DNA from: Tetrapyrgos nigripes
Taxonomy: Eukaryota; Basidiomycota; Agaricomycetes; Agaricales; Campanellaceae
Direction of reading: 5' to 3'
DNA length: 64,000 nucleotides
Assembly: GCA_013368315.1 (NCBI GenBank)
Contig: JAACJM010000155.1
Location: 124,001 to 188,000, forward strand
How positions within the stretch are numbered: the stretch's first letter is position 1; each line of letters starts with the position of its first letter. The position numbers and the translations under genes were made by a program. This document shows, piece by piece, positions 10,870 through 21,656 of this stretch. Below the pieces are notes generated by a model, which was not told the DNA's origin, ran no database searches, and worked only from the letters and a program-made list of their open reading frames with translations.

Positions 10870-12150
10870 CTAATCATCCTCCTCCCCAGAACCTGGCTCC
10901 TCAGCTGAAGCTTCCTCATCATTCTCCTCATCCTGTTCGTCCTCGTTGATTCCAGAAGCTCCAGATTCTTCTTCATCATCTTCATCACCTGAAACTTGCT
11001 TTCTTTGATTGGCCCTCTTCACCTTGTTGATGCGCTTGTTACGGTTCTTCAAGAATTGCTTCAGAGCCTGATCGACGGGCCAATAGCCAGGAAATCGACG
11101 CTTCGTGAAGTATGGGAGATCTTTTGCAGTCTGAAAGAAAGGTTGGGATAACTATCAGTACAACGGACTGCAAAAGTAGGGGCAAAAGCGAACCAAGCAT
11201 CCGAGATCATAGAGGGCCTTCTTGTCCTGCTTTGAGAAGTTCTTGTTGAGATCGATCCCAGCGCGAGGGGCATTGTTGCGAACAAAAGCCTTGAAGTTGA
11301 AAGGTACGCGTCACATCGCGTCGACGTGTCAATATCATGTGAACACCTTCAAGAATAAACAATGATACACTCACCAAGAATGCGTTGTATTCGACGTCGT
11401 CCTCTAACTTGATTGCTTTCTGCAGGTTATACCCAGTCTTGGCGTTGCCAGCTTCGCCTCGGGGCTTGAGAATAACCTCAATGGTATGTTTTTTTTGCCC
11501 CAGGGTTGGTCTGTGGAGCTAACATTGCTGGCGGGGTTACAGCAGCAGTCGGAGTACCAGCACTCTGGTCCGCAGGAGTAGCCTGTACCCTACGGGCTGC
11601 ATGTTGTGAATGGGTAAAGGTGCGTTATCAGATCATGAAGAATATGCGCAGACTCTGACTACGTACCTTCAGTCTCCAGGAACTTGCGTTTCCAGTACTC
11701 GGCACTGTTCTCATCAATGTCGCTCACAGTAGGAGTCGTATTAGCTTGTGCCGAGTTCTCCATGGGCTGTCTGGTGCTGGAGGTGGTACCAGCCACTGGG
11801 AAGGGTAAGTTGTCATCAATAATTATGTTCGTGTTTTTATTCACAAATCACGTACCCTTTGTAGCTGGCTCAACGGTTTCCTTCTGCTTACCATTCTCGC
11901 TCGTTGTCGTCTTGGTCGACGTCTTCTTCTGTGGTTTGCATCTTGGAGCGGCTGCTTGCAGATCTAGTTAATGAGAGGTGCGTATTTAGTCTGTATTCAT
12001 GAACGCAGAGTATCACTCACCCTGGTTTAATGCTCCAGCTCCGTCACTTGTGTTTGTGTTCCTTTTCTTTTTGGGCTTTGGAGCTACTGCTGGAGAACTA
12101 GAGGGATCGTTGGCAGCACGGATAGAGGTCTCAGTCCTCTGGGGCGGCAT
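10870..12150 (-). CDS. CACTA accessory protein, possible TnpA analogue
   Basis: Multi-exon reverse-strand gene inside the CACTA element, diverging from Tnp2 across 188 bp. The start MPPQRTETSIRAAND is at 12150. The N-terminus is basic and Ser/Thr/Pro-rich (KPKKKRN). A middle exon holds SAEYWKRKFLETE. Later exons read HTIEVILKPRGEAGNAKTGY, FVRNNAPRAGIDLNKNF and LPYFTKRRFPGYWPVDQALK, ending in a long acidic tail (DEDDEEESGAS...GEEDD). From memory, similar EYWKxKF plus GEAG..GFNL proteins are common repeats in agaricomycete genomes. The frame is broken at an 8-A run (reverse strand, about 11489-11496) before HTIEV; seven A would keep it open, so this is a 1-bp indel or a sequence error. A role in binding the element ends is inference. 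Confidence 0.65.
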
Positions 12151-15100
12151 AATGGAGATTGTGGCAGGAAGGAAAGGCATGTAAAATTTTCCAGTGCGAT
12201 ACCGGTTGGACCTTTTAACGATTTGCACAATCAACAAAGATATATCTGCTGTCACGCTTTTTTGTGAAATTCGTTCAGCTCATTGTTCCACGCGTCCGCA
12301 ATCACGTTTGTCAAAGTCAACTTCAAGTTGTCTACACCATGCCCAGGCCTGCAAAATCAACGACGTCCACCTCTACCAGGAAGCCACGAAAACGTGTCGC
12401 TAAGAAGGTGCAATGCAGCCACTGTGGCCTGACAGTTACACCGGAAACCCAGCGAAAACACCTACGAGCCCTCACATTACCAACACTTTCTACTGAGGTG
12501 TATGATTATGCACCGATGGTGCTAGAAGAGGATGAAGAATCACCAATGGTAGACGATTATGGCCTGGAGCAGGATTCTGTGCTTCCTGACCATGCCCCAA
12601 TGGACATTGAGGATGTTGATGCCGATATCCTCAGTGCAGACGACGAATATCGGTCTCGGTTTGAGATTGATGCTAACAACCCTCCACCACCATCACGATC
12701 CAATTCTCCTGACCTACAACCATATCTATTACGGTCTTGACGCGGCGTCACAATTGAGGAGGTTGATGAAGAACACAGCGAAGATGAAGGTTCAGATACT
12801 GAACACGACAGGCTCTTGGACGAGCAGCATGGGGTGGAATGGGCTGCAGAGGCGGGTTGGGCTGATGATGAAGACATGGTTGGATTGACCTTTGAGGACT
12901 CGCTAGGAGAGGAACTCGAGAAAATTCTCTCGGACTATGGTATGTGTTTGCTCTTTCAAAATTATGTCAACCTTTTCATGGTGCTAATAATCACCTATAG
13001 AGATGACAGATGATGAGATAGCACACCTTCGCCATTTTGCACTCAAAGTCGAAACGCACATGACAGAAGACACCTTCGCTTCTCTCCCTCACGCCTTTCC
13101 TAACGACAATGTTCTGTCATGGAAGGCCACTCGATCTGAAGCAGCTTCCCTCGCTCACTTCCAGCCCATTGCATACCATTGCTGCATCAACTCCTGCTGC
13201 TGCTTCGTCGGTCCTCATGCCGATGAGACTACATGTCCGTATTGTTCAGAACCCCGTTATCGTTCTGATGGAAAGCGGCCTCAAAAGCACTTCGTTTATG
13301 TTCCATTAATCCCTCGACTCATCTCATTCTTCCGAAGCCAGTCCATGGTCGAGAAGCTCCGCTATCGCTCCACCTTCAAGAGGTCGGAAACACATATGAC
13401 AGATGTCTTTGACGCCAAGTTATATGACCATCTTTGTCAGAAACAGGTCGTCATTGGTGACCAGGAACTCCCTCAGAAATTCTTCCAGTTTCCTCGAGAT
13501 ATCGCCTTGGGTCTGTCCACAGATGGTTTTGCGCCTTGGCGTCATCGCAAAAAGACATGTTGGCCATTGTTGGTATACAACTACAATCTCCCTCCTGAAA
13601 TCCGTTTTCACAACGAGAATATCCTCTGCGTGGGTGTTATACCCGGACCCAAGAAGCCTAAAGACACAGATTCATTTGCTTGGCCTCTTACTGAGGAGTT
13701 GCTTAAGCTTTCGCGAGGTGTCTGCACATTTGACGTGGTTGACCAGAAACTTTTTGCATTACACGCTTATCTCATCATACTCTTTGGTGACATACCAGCA
13801 ATGTCGCTTTTGGCTCGCTTGGTTGGCCATAATGGCATACATCCTTGTCGCATGTGCAACATCCGAGGTATATGCCCACCCGGAGGAAGAACAAACTACG
13901 TACCATTGGACCGCAGCCGCCATCCCTCTGTTCACAATGATCCCTCTCAAATCCAGTCCTATGATCCTTCTAATTTTCCCATGCGTAATCACGAGGAGAT
14001 GAAGCGTCAGGCTGAAGAAGTCGAGTTCGCTCCCTCTGCAAACCAATCGAAGACACTGGCCACCGAGTATGGCATCAAAGGCGTTTCTATCTTCTATTCT
14101 TTATCGTCAATGGTCTTCCCTGTCTGTGTCCCATATGACTTTATGCACCTCATCTTCGAGAACGTCATGAAGAATTTGGTTCTTCTTTGGACAGGCAATT
14201 TCAAAGGTCTCGATGAGGGCTCTGGTGATTATGTACTGGAGAAGACGGTTTGGGAGGCTATTAGGTGTAGCGACTGCAGGAACGGCTCCATATATTCCAT
14301 CTGCTTTCGCTGCTGCCCCTCCAGACGTTGCCGATGACAAGTAAGCTCAAACTGCTGACTCGTGGTCATTCTGGATATTGTATTTGGGGCCTGTCCTTCT
14401 CGAAAAACGTTTTCGTCGTGCAATTTACTATAACCACTTCATCTCCTTTGTGAAGCTTGTGAAGCTTTGCCTGGAGTATGAGTACAACCGTGATGATATT
14501 GGGACTATTCGGGAGGGTTGGATAAAATGGGTCAGGGACTTCGAGGAGTAAGTGATTGTCTTTCATTTTTGTATAAATACTTTCTCACTGTTGACCATCT
14601 CCAGTTTATATTATCAGCATGATCCTGACCGAATGAGTGCATGTCCAGTCACCATACATGCTCTTCTTCACCTCGCATATATGATTGAATGGCTTGGTCC
14701 TCTGTGGGCTTATTGGGCATTTCCAACGGAACGCTACTGTGGTCGCATACAGCCTGCCATCAAAAGCCGGCGCTATCTGTGGGCCTGTATTGATAACTAT
14801 ATCGTTGACTATTCCAGGCTCTCCATCATCAAAGTGAACTACAAACTGGAGGAGGAGCTGAAGATGAAGGGTCGTCAGCAACCTACACTCCAGAAAGCAT
14901 TGACATTCTCTGAGTCATCTCCTTGTAAGCAACGTCTTTTTTCTTTCTTAATGTATAAGTAATATGTACTCATGAGTTACGGTCTCAGATAAAACTTGCA
15001 TGCTCTTACCACCCCAGCGTCCTTCTACCTCTGTCTCTGATTCATTGCACAACAAAATTGTTATTCACTTTGTTACACGTTTCAAGGTCAGAAGGGATGT

Positions 15101-15160
15101 TGTACAACGTTATTATAATCTGGAAAGCATCCAGCAATGGGCCAAGGTGAGACGCCTGAG

Positions 15161-15165
15161 TGGAG
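15161..15165. repeat. Copia target-site duplication, left (TGGAG)
   Basis: TGGAG precedes the 5' LTR and is repeated at 22025-22029 directly after the 3' LTR. The 5-bp length fits Copia integrases. Confidence 0.95.
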
Positions 15166-15533
15166 TGTTGAATTGGCGCATTCAGTTGCAGCCATCAACG
15201 TCATCTATGTAGAACAATAGTAGTAGTTATAAATAGAACAATAAGATTATATAGACAATAAGTGTAGTACAACAATAGTGTACGAAACCAACATTGTACT
15301 ATCAAGTACAATAGAATCTTATTGTTACTCTAGTATTAGTTTACATGTATTTGTACCTCTTCAAAGGTATATAAGGACTCGTAGATAGTCCTCCAAATAA
15401 CAAGTTTTATACTTAACCCTCATCGCTCAATAAGCCTCTTACAAGCCTTACAAGCTATTCTCTATCCACAGGTAAGTTGCGTAGTTGCCACTGCGTTTAG
15501 TAGTGTACAGGACCGTACCATGCCTGCTTAACA
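15166..15533 (+). repeat. Copia 5' LTR
   Basis: 368 bp, TG...CA ends. Same length as the 3' LTR with five single-base differences, each of them CG against CA or TG. Confidence 0.95.
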
Positions 15534-15550
15534 GGTTATGGGCCCTGAAG
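15534..15550 (+). promoter_or_regulatory. Candidate Copia primer-binding site
   Basis: The sequence GGTTATGGGCCCTG follows the 5' LTR directly, where minus-strand priming by a tRNA is expected. The matching tRNA was not identified. Confidence 0.5.
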
Positions 15551-15851
15551 GCCCTTGGGAGTGCCTTCAATGGCTGCAAACCATAGACTTCGCATACTAC
15601 CTGGATGGCGCCTTCATGGCAGCCTGTGGCGCCCTTTGTGGCAGCCTGCGTCGCCTTTAATGGCTTGACGATACGTCCAACAGCACAGGACTTACGTCCA
15701 GCTGCAGTTGTTGACGATCTAGGGGAGTAGTCACTGTCATGGCGCGTTCATCGCTGCCTCTCTTCACTTTCGCATGGCGCATTTATTGCTGCCTTCTTAT
15801 GCTGCATATGGATAAATGCTGACAGTTGACCTTCCCCAGAACTTATCAAAG

Positions 15852-16640
15852 ATGTCTTCCAACGTTTTGATGACCACTGTCCCCGTCTTCTCCGGTGTTG
15901 ATTTCAACATCTGGGCTGACATTCTTCTCTCCTGGCTCCAGGCCACTGGACTTAGTTCAGTCCTTGGCACTGATCGCCCTAGCGACGCCACCGTGAGTTC
16001 TGTCTCTCCTCTATCTGCTGCAGATACGGCGGCTCAAGCTGAGGCTATCACGGCGGCTCTAAAGAAACAGGCCGACTGGGATGAGAAGAACGATAAGGCC
16101 ATTGGGTCAATCAAGCTTCGTCTTTCTCCTGCTATTTGTCAGAAGACACTTGGTATGACTAGTGCCAAAGAAATTTGGACTACTCTCAAAAATACCTATG
16201 GGAAACCTGGTGTTTCTGCAGTCTACACCGACTTTAAACGTGCTACTTCCATCACCATTCCTAACGATGCTAATCCTAGTGCTACAATCGAACTTATTCG
16301 TATGCACTTCGATAGGGTTAGTGCCGCTGGTATCTCTACTGATACTACTGACTCCACAACTCCAAACGTTTCCATTACAAAAATCCCCAATTTCCTCATA
16401 GTCATGTTCATCATATTGAAACTCCCTCCCAGATATGAGTATATCATCAATCAATATACTCAATTATCTATCTCACAAATCGACAATCAAGATCTTGATG
16501 AACTGCAAAGCGAGATTGTCAATGTCTGGGAATCTCGCCAAGGGGCTTTGAAGGGAAAACCACAGGCCAACCGTCTTTCAGCTGTCAAGCGAAAGGACGG
16601 TAATCCTAGTTTCCAACAGCAGCAGCAGCAGCAGCGCTAA
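15852..16640 (+). CDS. Copia Gag
   Basis: Capsid-like protein starting MSSNVLMTTVPVFSGVDFNI; an earlier in-frame ATG lies at 15816. It shows the Copia Gag (UBN2-type) pattern: FSGVDFNIW, IKLRLSPAICQKTLGMTSAK, EIWTTLKNTYGKPG, IPNFLIVMFIILKLPPRYEY. It ends in a Gln run (QQQQQQQ) and a TAA at 16638-16640. A basic Gly-Lys repeat (GKGKGKGKGK) and a Cys/His-rich stretch follow in another frame. Confidence 0.8.
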   Translation: MSSNVLMTTVPVFSGVDFNIWADILLSWLQATGLSSVLGTDRPSDATVSSVSPLSAADTAAQAEAITAALKKQADWDEKNDKAIGSIKLRLSPAICQKTLGMTSAKEIWTTLKNTYGKPGVSAVYTDFKRATSITIPNDANPSATIELIRMHFDRVSAAGISTDTTDSTTPNVSITKIPNFLIVMFIILKLPPRYEYIINQYTQLSISQIDNQDLDELQSEIVNVWESRQGALKGKPQANRLSAVKRKDGNPSFQQQQQQQR

Positions 16641-17064
16641 CGGAGATAATAAAGGAAAAGGCAAGGGAAAGGGAAAGGGCAAAGCTCATTTCCGTCGAGG
16701 AGGTCGAGCTGGAAAAAAACGAACAGGCCAAGAGACAGGGACAGGCACATCTCGTTCATGGGATATGTCTCCCATGATGCACACAGTCACCTTCGTCGAC
16801 ACGCCCGCTGCAGTTGATTCCCGTACCAAAAGAGCTATCAATCTTGCACGCGATATTGGCGTGAGACCATCTGACCGATTCAGATGCCGATGTGGGATGC
16901 ACTCAGGAAGAAGATGCCAGTTGGAACGAGGACACTCTGGTGAACACTTCGGAACTCGGAAGTGTGTTTGGCTCCACAATGACGGAGTCAGGTGTAAAGG
17001 TACCGCAGGACACAAGGACCCCTGTTCCACTTATCGACCGTCTTGCCTCGGATCCTGCTGCTGA
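16641..17064 (+). CDS. Copia Gag C-terminal segment, shifted frame
   Basis: Open frame encoding a Lys/Gly-rich basic stretch and then FRCRCGMHSGRRC, ERGHSGEHFGTRKC and VRCKGTAGHKDPC. The regular Cys and His spacing suggests a zinc-binding, nucleic-acid-binding tail. It lies in a different frame from both Gag and the downstream Pol frame, so it is either joined by programmed shifts or cut off by indels; the second is more likely in this damaged copy. Ends at 17064. Confidence 0.5.
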
Positions 17065-18901
17065 GATAATGGAGTGTGGAATTCACCTTGGGGAGAGATT
17101 CCAGAATCCCGAGGACCCTCTTCACATCTATGGGGAAGGAGCAACTCCATTCCGAGCAGTAGTGAACGCCTGTGCATCAACGGGCACTCTTTCTCTGGTC
17201 CAACGCCTTGCTGCAGTCCGCAGCGAGATGCAAAGTGGCTCACTGCCTGCACATCCCAGTGGCATGACCACTCAGTCCTTACCCTCCAGCCGTGTTGCAA
17301 GCCCAACACCTGGAACGACTTCAACGGGATGGGAATGGCTAACTCCTCATCTCAAAAACGAGGATGGAAGGTACAACGAGCTGCTCGATTGGCAGAGAGA
17401 CACAACAGTCAGACTAGGAGGAATGGAAATGGAGGAGGAATTACCATCCAGGATCCTGACTCCGAGTTCAATGCCAGAACTCCGGAGCATGTCTCCGAGC
17501 CTATCCAGCACCAGCGACCTCAAGTATATGTCAACTCTGCGATCGCTCAGCAGGATGAGCCACTCTACAGATCCCGGAGAGGCAACTTCGTCAGCGAGTA
17601 TTGCCGCAGTAGGGGCATGGTCAGACGGAATTCCAAGTCCAAGACCTTCTACACCCACCATGGTTATCGGCAGTGCCGCAAATAATTATGGTTGGTCCCT
17701 AGACTCTGAGGTGTCTGGCATGGACAACGGTTATCTCAGGTCAGATCTCACTTCAGATCTTATGAATAAAAGTACTGATGCGCTTTTTCCAGCAGCTCGT
17801 AATATGGAAGCAGGTTCTTCATGTATATATTTATTACATACCGCTCCTCTGGGTTTAACAACCCCTTTTATTTATAATAAACTGTACACTAGCCCTGGCA
17901 GCAACAATAAATATTTATGTGCCTGTGGCACTTTGTTTTCATTATGCCAGAAGTGTAAGAAGAAGAGATCTGATACTGTCAAAATCCACTTTGGTGATGG
18001 ATGGTTACTTGACTCTGGAGCATCAGCGCATTTTACGTTTGACATCAATGACTTTGTTGAATTGAGTTATATAAAACCAATTCCAGTGAAAACTGCCAAT
18101 GGATTCACGAATATTTGTGCATCCGGAACAGTCCTGATCTCTCAACGTAAAAGAGTTATGAAATTAGATCCGGTCTATTATATTCCCGATCTAAATCAAC
18201 GACTCTTATCTGTCGGTCAATTCTTAAATGACAACATGCTTATGCGCGGTAACTCCGATCATATCACCATTTCGAGAAATACAATATTCTTGACTTTCTC
18301 AAAGCGTATACCGGAAGAAATGCTATACTATCTTCCACACAAATCGAAAATTGTCGCTTCTAAAGCCAATCTTTTGATTTATCTTATCAACTACGAGATC
18401 TTACATTGTCGTATAGGGCATCCCTCTCGTAATGTTCTAAAACATGTCCAACAACACACCCTTGGCACTCCTGAATTCGTCATTCTGAAGGAGCTTCCTT
18501 TGTGCAAAGGCTGTCTTGAAGGCAAAACTCCCAAACAGGCTTACCCTCCTAACCAACGACGTGCTACTTGTCCTTTCCAAATTATCCATACGGATTTGAA
18601 GGAATTCCCCATGATCTCTTACCACAAGTACAAGTATATAATCGTCTTCTTTGATGATTACACTTCAGATGCTTGGGTACGATTTCTTAAAGACAAAATA
18701 CAACCACTAACTGCGACTCATCAGTTCCTTGCAATGGTAGAAACTCAATATAAGACGAAAGTCGAACAGTGGATGTCTGATATGGGTGGTGAATTCATCA
18801 AAGGCACCTACCGAGAAATGTTACTCGAGAAGGGTATTAGAATCCTTAAAAGTGCACCATACATTCATCAACAGAATGGTCGAGCGGAGCACTTTATATG
18901 A
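16892..18901 (+). CDS. Copia Pol part 1: linker, protease, integrase
   Basis: Long frame with about 360 residues of Ser/Pro-rich linker, then the aspartic protease motif LLDSGASAHFTF (about 18007), a pre-integrase zinc region (HCRIGHPSRN...CKGCLEGK), and the integrase core with IHTDLKEF, FFDDYTSDAW, SDMGGEF and QNGRAEHF. It stops at TGA 18899-18901, where Copia integrases normally continue with Arg (an ATA-TGA-ACC-GTA context before MDKALAMMK). The stop looks like CGA to TGA. The N-terminal part overlaps the shifted Gag-tail frame, so the true join is unclear. Confidence 0.8.
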   Translation: MGCTQEEDASWNEDTLVNTSELGSVFGSTMTESGVKVPQDTRTPVPLIDRLASDPAAEIMECGIHLGERFQNPEDPLHIYGEGATPFRAVVNACASTGTLSLVQRLAAVRSEMQSGSLPAHPSGMTTQSLPSSRVASPTPGTTSTGWEWLTPHLKNEDGRYNELLDWQRDTTVRLGGMEMEEELPSRILTPSSMPELRSMSPSLSSTSDLKYMSTLRSLSRMSHSTDPGEATSSASIAAVGAWSDGIPSPRPSTPTMVIGSAANNYGWSLDSEVSGMDNGYLRSDLTSDLMNKSTDALFPAARNMEAGSSCIYLLHTAPLGLTTPFIYNKLYTSPGSNNKYLCACGTLFSLCQKCKKKRSDTVKIHFGDGWLLDSGASAHFTFDINDFVELSYIKPIPVKTANGFTNICASGTVLISQRKRVMKLDPVYYIPDLNQRLLSVGQFLNDNMLMRGNSDHITISRNTIFLTFSKRIPEEMLYYLPHKSKIVASKANLLIYLINYEILHCRIGHPSRNVLKHVQQHTLGTPEFVILKELPLCKGCLEGKTPKQAYPPNQRRATCPFQIIHTDLKEFPMISYHKYKYIIVFFDDYTSDAWVRFLKDKIQPLTATHQFLAMVETQYKTKVEQWMSDMGGEFIKGTYREMLLEKGIRILKSAPYIHQQNGRAEHFI

Positions 18902-21151
18902 ACCGTAATGGATAAGGCACTGGCAATGATGAAGCTAGCGTGTCTACCTGAATCCTGGTGGGAATATGCTGTCTGTCATGGATTGTATGTCTATCGACGT
19001 ACTCCCTTACGACGACACAAATGGATAACTCCATTTGAAATGCTTGAAAAGGAAAAACCGCGTATCGATCATTTGCGAGTTTTTGGTTGTGGAGCTTATG
19101 TCTTTAAACCTGAGGAAACTCGAAAGAACAAACTCGCTTCCAAGTCAGAACTCATGATGTATCTTGGTGTAGCACCGGGAGAACGTGGAAATCTTTTCAT
19201 GCGTACAAACAATGCGGAATTTACATCCCTGCAAGCCGTGTTTGAGGAAGATTTCTTTCCTCGATGTAAAACTCAATCTCGTGGTTCGAAACAACTTCCT
19301 ATTGAGTCGTCGCAAAGCGATGACACTCCTCTACCACAACCAATCCCTGACGATGATGATGAAGATTTTGATCATCGTCCTCCTCGCATCCCTTCCATAA
19401 GGAGACCTGATCAGCTTCGTGATGATGAACCTGAACAGGATCCACCGCCTTCGTCCCCAGATAGTGACTTAGAATCAAGAAGGCCTACAACGCCACCTCC
19501 AAGGGAGACACCACCTCCTGAGGCACCTCGAAAAGTCACTAGACCAAGACGGGATTACGGAGAACCAACATGTCGAAGCGAGCGTGTTAGTGAACCAAAT
19601 AAACGGTACGGAGATAAACACCCCATACAAGTTACACACGATCTTGAACCTCAAATCGCAGCTGATAAAAGAGCGGAAGCAAAAGCTAAAGCAGAGAGAG
19701 ATGCTTGGAGAGAACACCAACGTCAACAAGCTGCAGAGCAACAGGTTCCCGGACCTAGTTCTGCATCCAGAAGCGCACCCCAGGGGGAGCAGCAAGCTGA
19801 GAGTGATGACTCTGCACGCCCTGAATCAGAACATATGGCAGAACCATGCCGGGAAGGGGGAGTATCTATAAACTTCTTGCTTATGCAGGCAGTTGCTCCT
19901 GGAGAAATCGATTCCCACTTGCTTATTCAGAAAGTTACTTCGAAGAATGATGGGAATCAACCTAATGTCCATAATATTTGTGAATGGACATTCAAAGATA
20001 TTGCACTCTTACCTAAAGATGTGCAGGAGGAATGGAAAGTCACTTGCCGTGAAGAACTAGAGGCTCTTCGCAAGCGCGACACCTATGAATTGGTCGAAAG
20101 ACCTACAGATAGGAAAGTCATCAAAAACCGATGGGTCTTCGACATCAAGTCTGATGGTCGTAAAAAAGCAAGACTCATTGCAAAAGGTTTTTCACAGATC
20201 GAAGGCATAGACTTTGATCAAGTATATTCGCCTGTTGTTCGATTCGAGACTGTGCACTTAATCTTCGCTTTAGCTGCACTTAAAGGTTGGCACGTGTCTG
20301 GTGTCGACGTCCGATCAGCCTATTTATATGGCTTACTCGATGAAGAAATCTATATGGAACAACCAGAAGCCTTTAAAGAAAAGGGACAAGAGCATAAAGT
20401 CGTCCAGCTTCTTCGTGCTCTTTACGGACTCAAACAAGCAGGACTTGCATGGTGGAAAAGTCTTGATAAGTCCATGGCGGAACTTGGTTTTAAACGAATC
20501 ATTTCCAACGCCAGAATCTTCATTCACAAACGCTATGACGCCAACAATGATCTTATTGAAAACTCTATTGTTATTGCCGTAGTCTATGTGGATGACGCTC
20601 TATTCTGTGGAGCTAACAAAACCTTAGTCTTACAACTAAAAGGAAACTTTATGAAGAGATGGGAATGTAGGGATCTAGGTGATGCCAAAGAATTCCTTAG
20701 GATGAGAATTACCAGGAAAGGCAGCAAGGTCTCTTTAGACCAGTGTGCTTATCTGGATAAAATCCTAGAGACATATGGAATGCAAAATGCAAAAGTTTCT
20801 GCTACCCCATTACCCGCTAATTATCACCCTCTTCCTCTTCCAGAAGACACTCCTGTCAACTATACTCTTCGTCAAAGTTATCAGGAGATAATCGGATCCT
20901 TACTCTACTTAATGTTAGGAACACGTCCTGATATCTCATTTGCTGTCACAAAACTTGCGCAATTTGCTGCAAACCCCTCACAAGAACACTACAATAAGGC
21001 GAAAGACATTTGCCGTTACCTTGTTGGCACTAGAAAATATGCTCTTGTATACAACGGTCGAGGGGAGAAGGCTTATCAGCCTATACAGACTCCGATTGGG
21101 GATCAGATCCTGGACATCGCAAATCTCAAACTGGCTTCTTTCTACAATTAG
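18902..21151 (+). CDS. Copia Pol part 2: integrase end, reverse transcriptase
   Basis: Continues in the same frame after the TGA: WWEYAVCHGLYVYRRTPL and FGCGAYVFK (integrase C-terminal part), a Pro/Glu-rich spacer with PPPSSPDSD and PPRETPPPE, then the reverse transcriptase with NRWVFDIKSDG, KARLIAKGFSQIEGIDF, YSPVVRFETV, VDVRSAYLYG, LYGLKQAG and the catalytic YVDD (about 20584). It runs into DICRYLVGTRKYALVYNG; the next part is in another frame because of an indel near 21065-21075. Confidence 0.85.
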   Translation, partial: TVMDKALAMMKLACLPESWWEYAVCHGLYVYRRTPLRRHKWITPFEMLEKEKPRIDHLRVFGCGAYVFKPEETRKNKLASKSELMMYLGVAPGERGNLFMRTNNAEFTSLQAVFEEDFFPRCKTQSRGSKQLPIESSQSDDTPLPQPIPDDDDEDFDHRPPRIPSIRRPDQLRDDEPEQDPPPSSPDSDLESRRPTTPPPRETPPPEAPRKVTRPRRDYGEPTCRSERVSEPNKRYGDKHPIQVTHDLEPQIAADKRAEAKAKAERDAWREHQRQQAAEQQVPGPSSASRSAPQGEQQAESDDSARPESEHMAEPCREGGVSINFLLMQAVAPGEIDSHLLIQKVTSKNDGNQPNVHNICEWTFKDIALLPKDVQEEWKVTCREELEALRKRDTYELVERPTDRKVIKNRWVFDIKSDGRKKARLIAKGFSQIEGIDFDQVYSPVVRFETVHLIFALAALKGWHVSGVDVRSAYLYGLLDEEIYMEQPEAFKEKGQEHKVVQLLRALYGLKQAGLAWWKSLDKSMAELGFKRIISNARIFIHKRYDANNDLIENSIVIAVVYVDDALFCGANKTLVLQLKGNFMKRWECRDLGDAKEFLRMRITRKGSKVSLDQCAYLDKILETYGMQNAKVSATPLPANYHPLPLPEDTPVNYTLRQSYQEIIGSLLYLMLGTRPDISFAVTKLAQFAANPSQEHYNKAKDICRYLVGTRKYALVYNGRGEKAYQPIQTPIGDQILDIANLKLASFYN

Positions 21152-21540
21152 CCCAAGCACCATTTTACTGGACGTCTAGACAACAAAAGACAGTTGCCCT
21201 ATCTTCGACTGAAGCTGAATACATGGCACTTAGTGACTGCAGTCGACAAGTATCCTGGATCAAGACTCTTCTCAGTGAAATCGAATATTCTCTCCACGCT
21301 ATTCCAATTTACGGTGACAATCAGGGATCAATTTTTATTGCATCAAACCCTGTCACGGATAAGCGAACCAAGCACATTGATATTCGATATCATTTTGTTC
21401 GAGAAAAAGTCATCGACAAGACAGTCAAGTTATTCTTCATTGAAGGAAGCAATAACCCTGCAGATCTACTCACTAAAGCTCTAGATCGAGTAAAGTTTGA
21501 GAAGTTCAGGAAACAATTAGGACTTCAGTTTTATAATTGA
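21079..21540 (+). CDS. Copia Pol part 3: RNase H, shifted frame
   Basis: The frame reads AYTDSDWGSDPGHRKSQTGF, ALSSTEAEYMAL, GDNQGSIFIASNP, RTKHIDIRYHFVREKV and NPADLLTKAL, the Copia RNase H with its Asp/Glu residues. It is out of frame with the reverse transcriptase by one indel just upstream. The stop is at 21538-21540. Confidence 0.8.
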   Translation, partial: AYTDSDWGSDPGHRKSQTGFFLQLAQAPFYWTSRQQKTVALSSTEAEYMALSDCSRQVSWIKTLLSEIEYSLHAIPIYGDNQGSIFIASNPVTDKRTKHIDIRYHFVREKVIDKTVKLFFIEGSNNPADLLTKALDRVKFEKFRKQLGLQFYN

Positions 21541-21647
21541 AGAAAGTCCTATAAATCGCATCGAAAATATCGAGGCACTGGATCCCTTCCTTCCATGGCT
21601 GCTTACAGTGCCTACCTATGCTTACACGCACTACCGTGCTGCTTAGC

Positions 21648-21656
21648 AAGGGGGAG
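21648..21656 (+). promoter_or_regulatory. Copia polypurine tract
   Basis: AAGGGGGAG lies directly before the 3' LTR, the expected primer site for plus-strand DNA synthesis. Confidence 0.8.

Noticed and set aside
16610..16640. Polyglutamine CAG repeat as a regulatory feature
   Set aside because: Short, at the end of Copia Gag, best seen as low-complexity Gag sequence.
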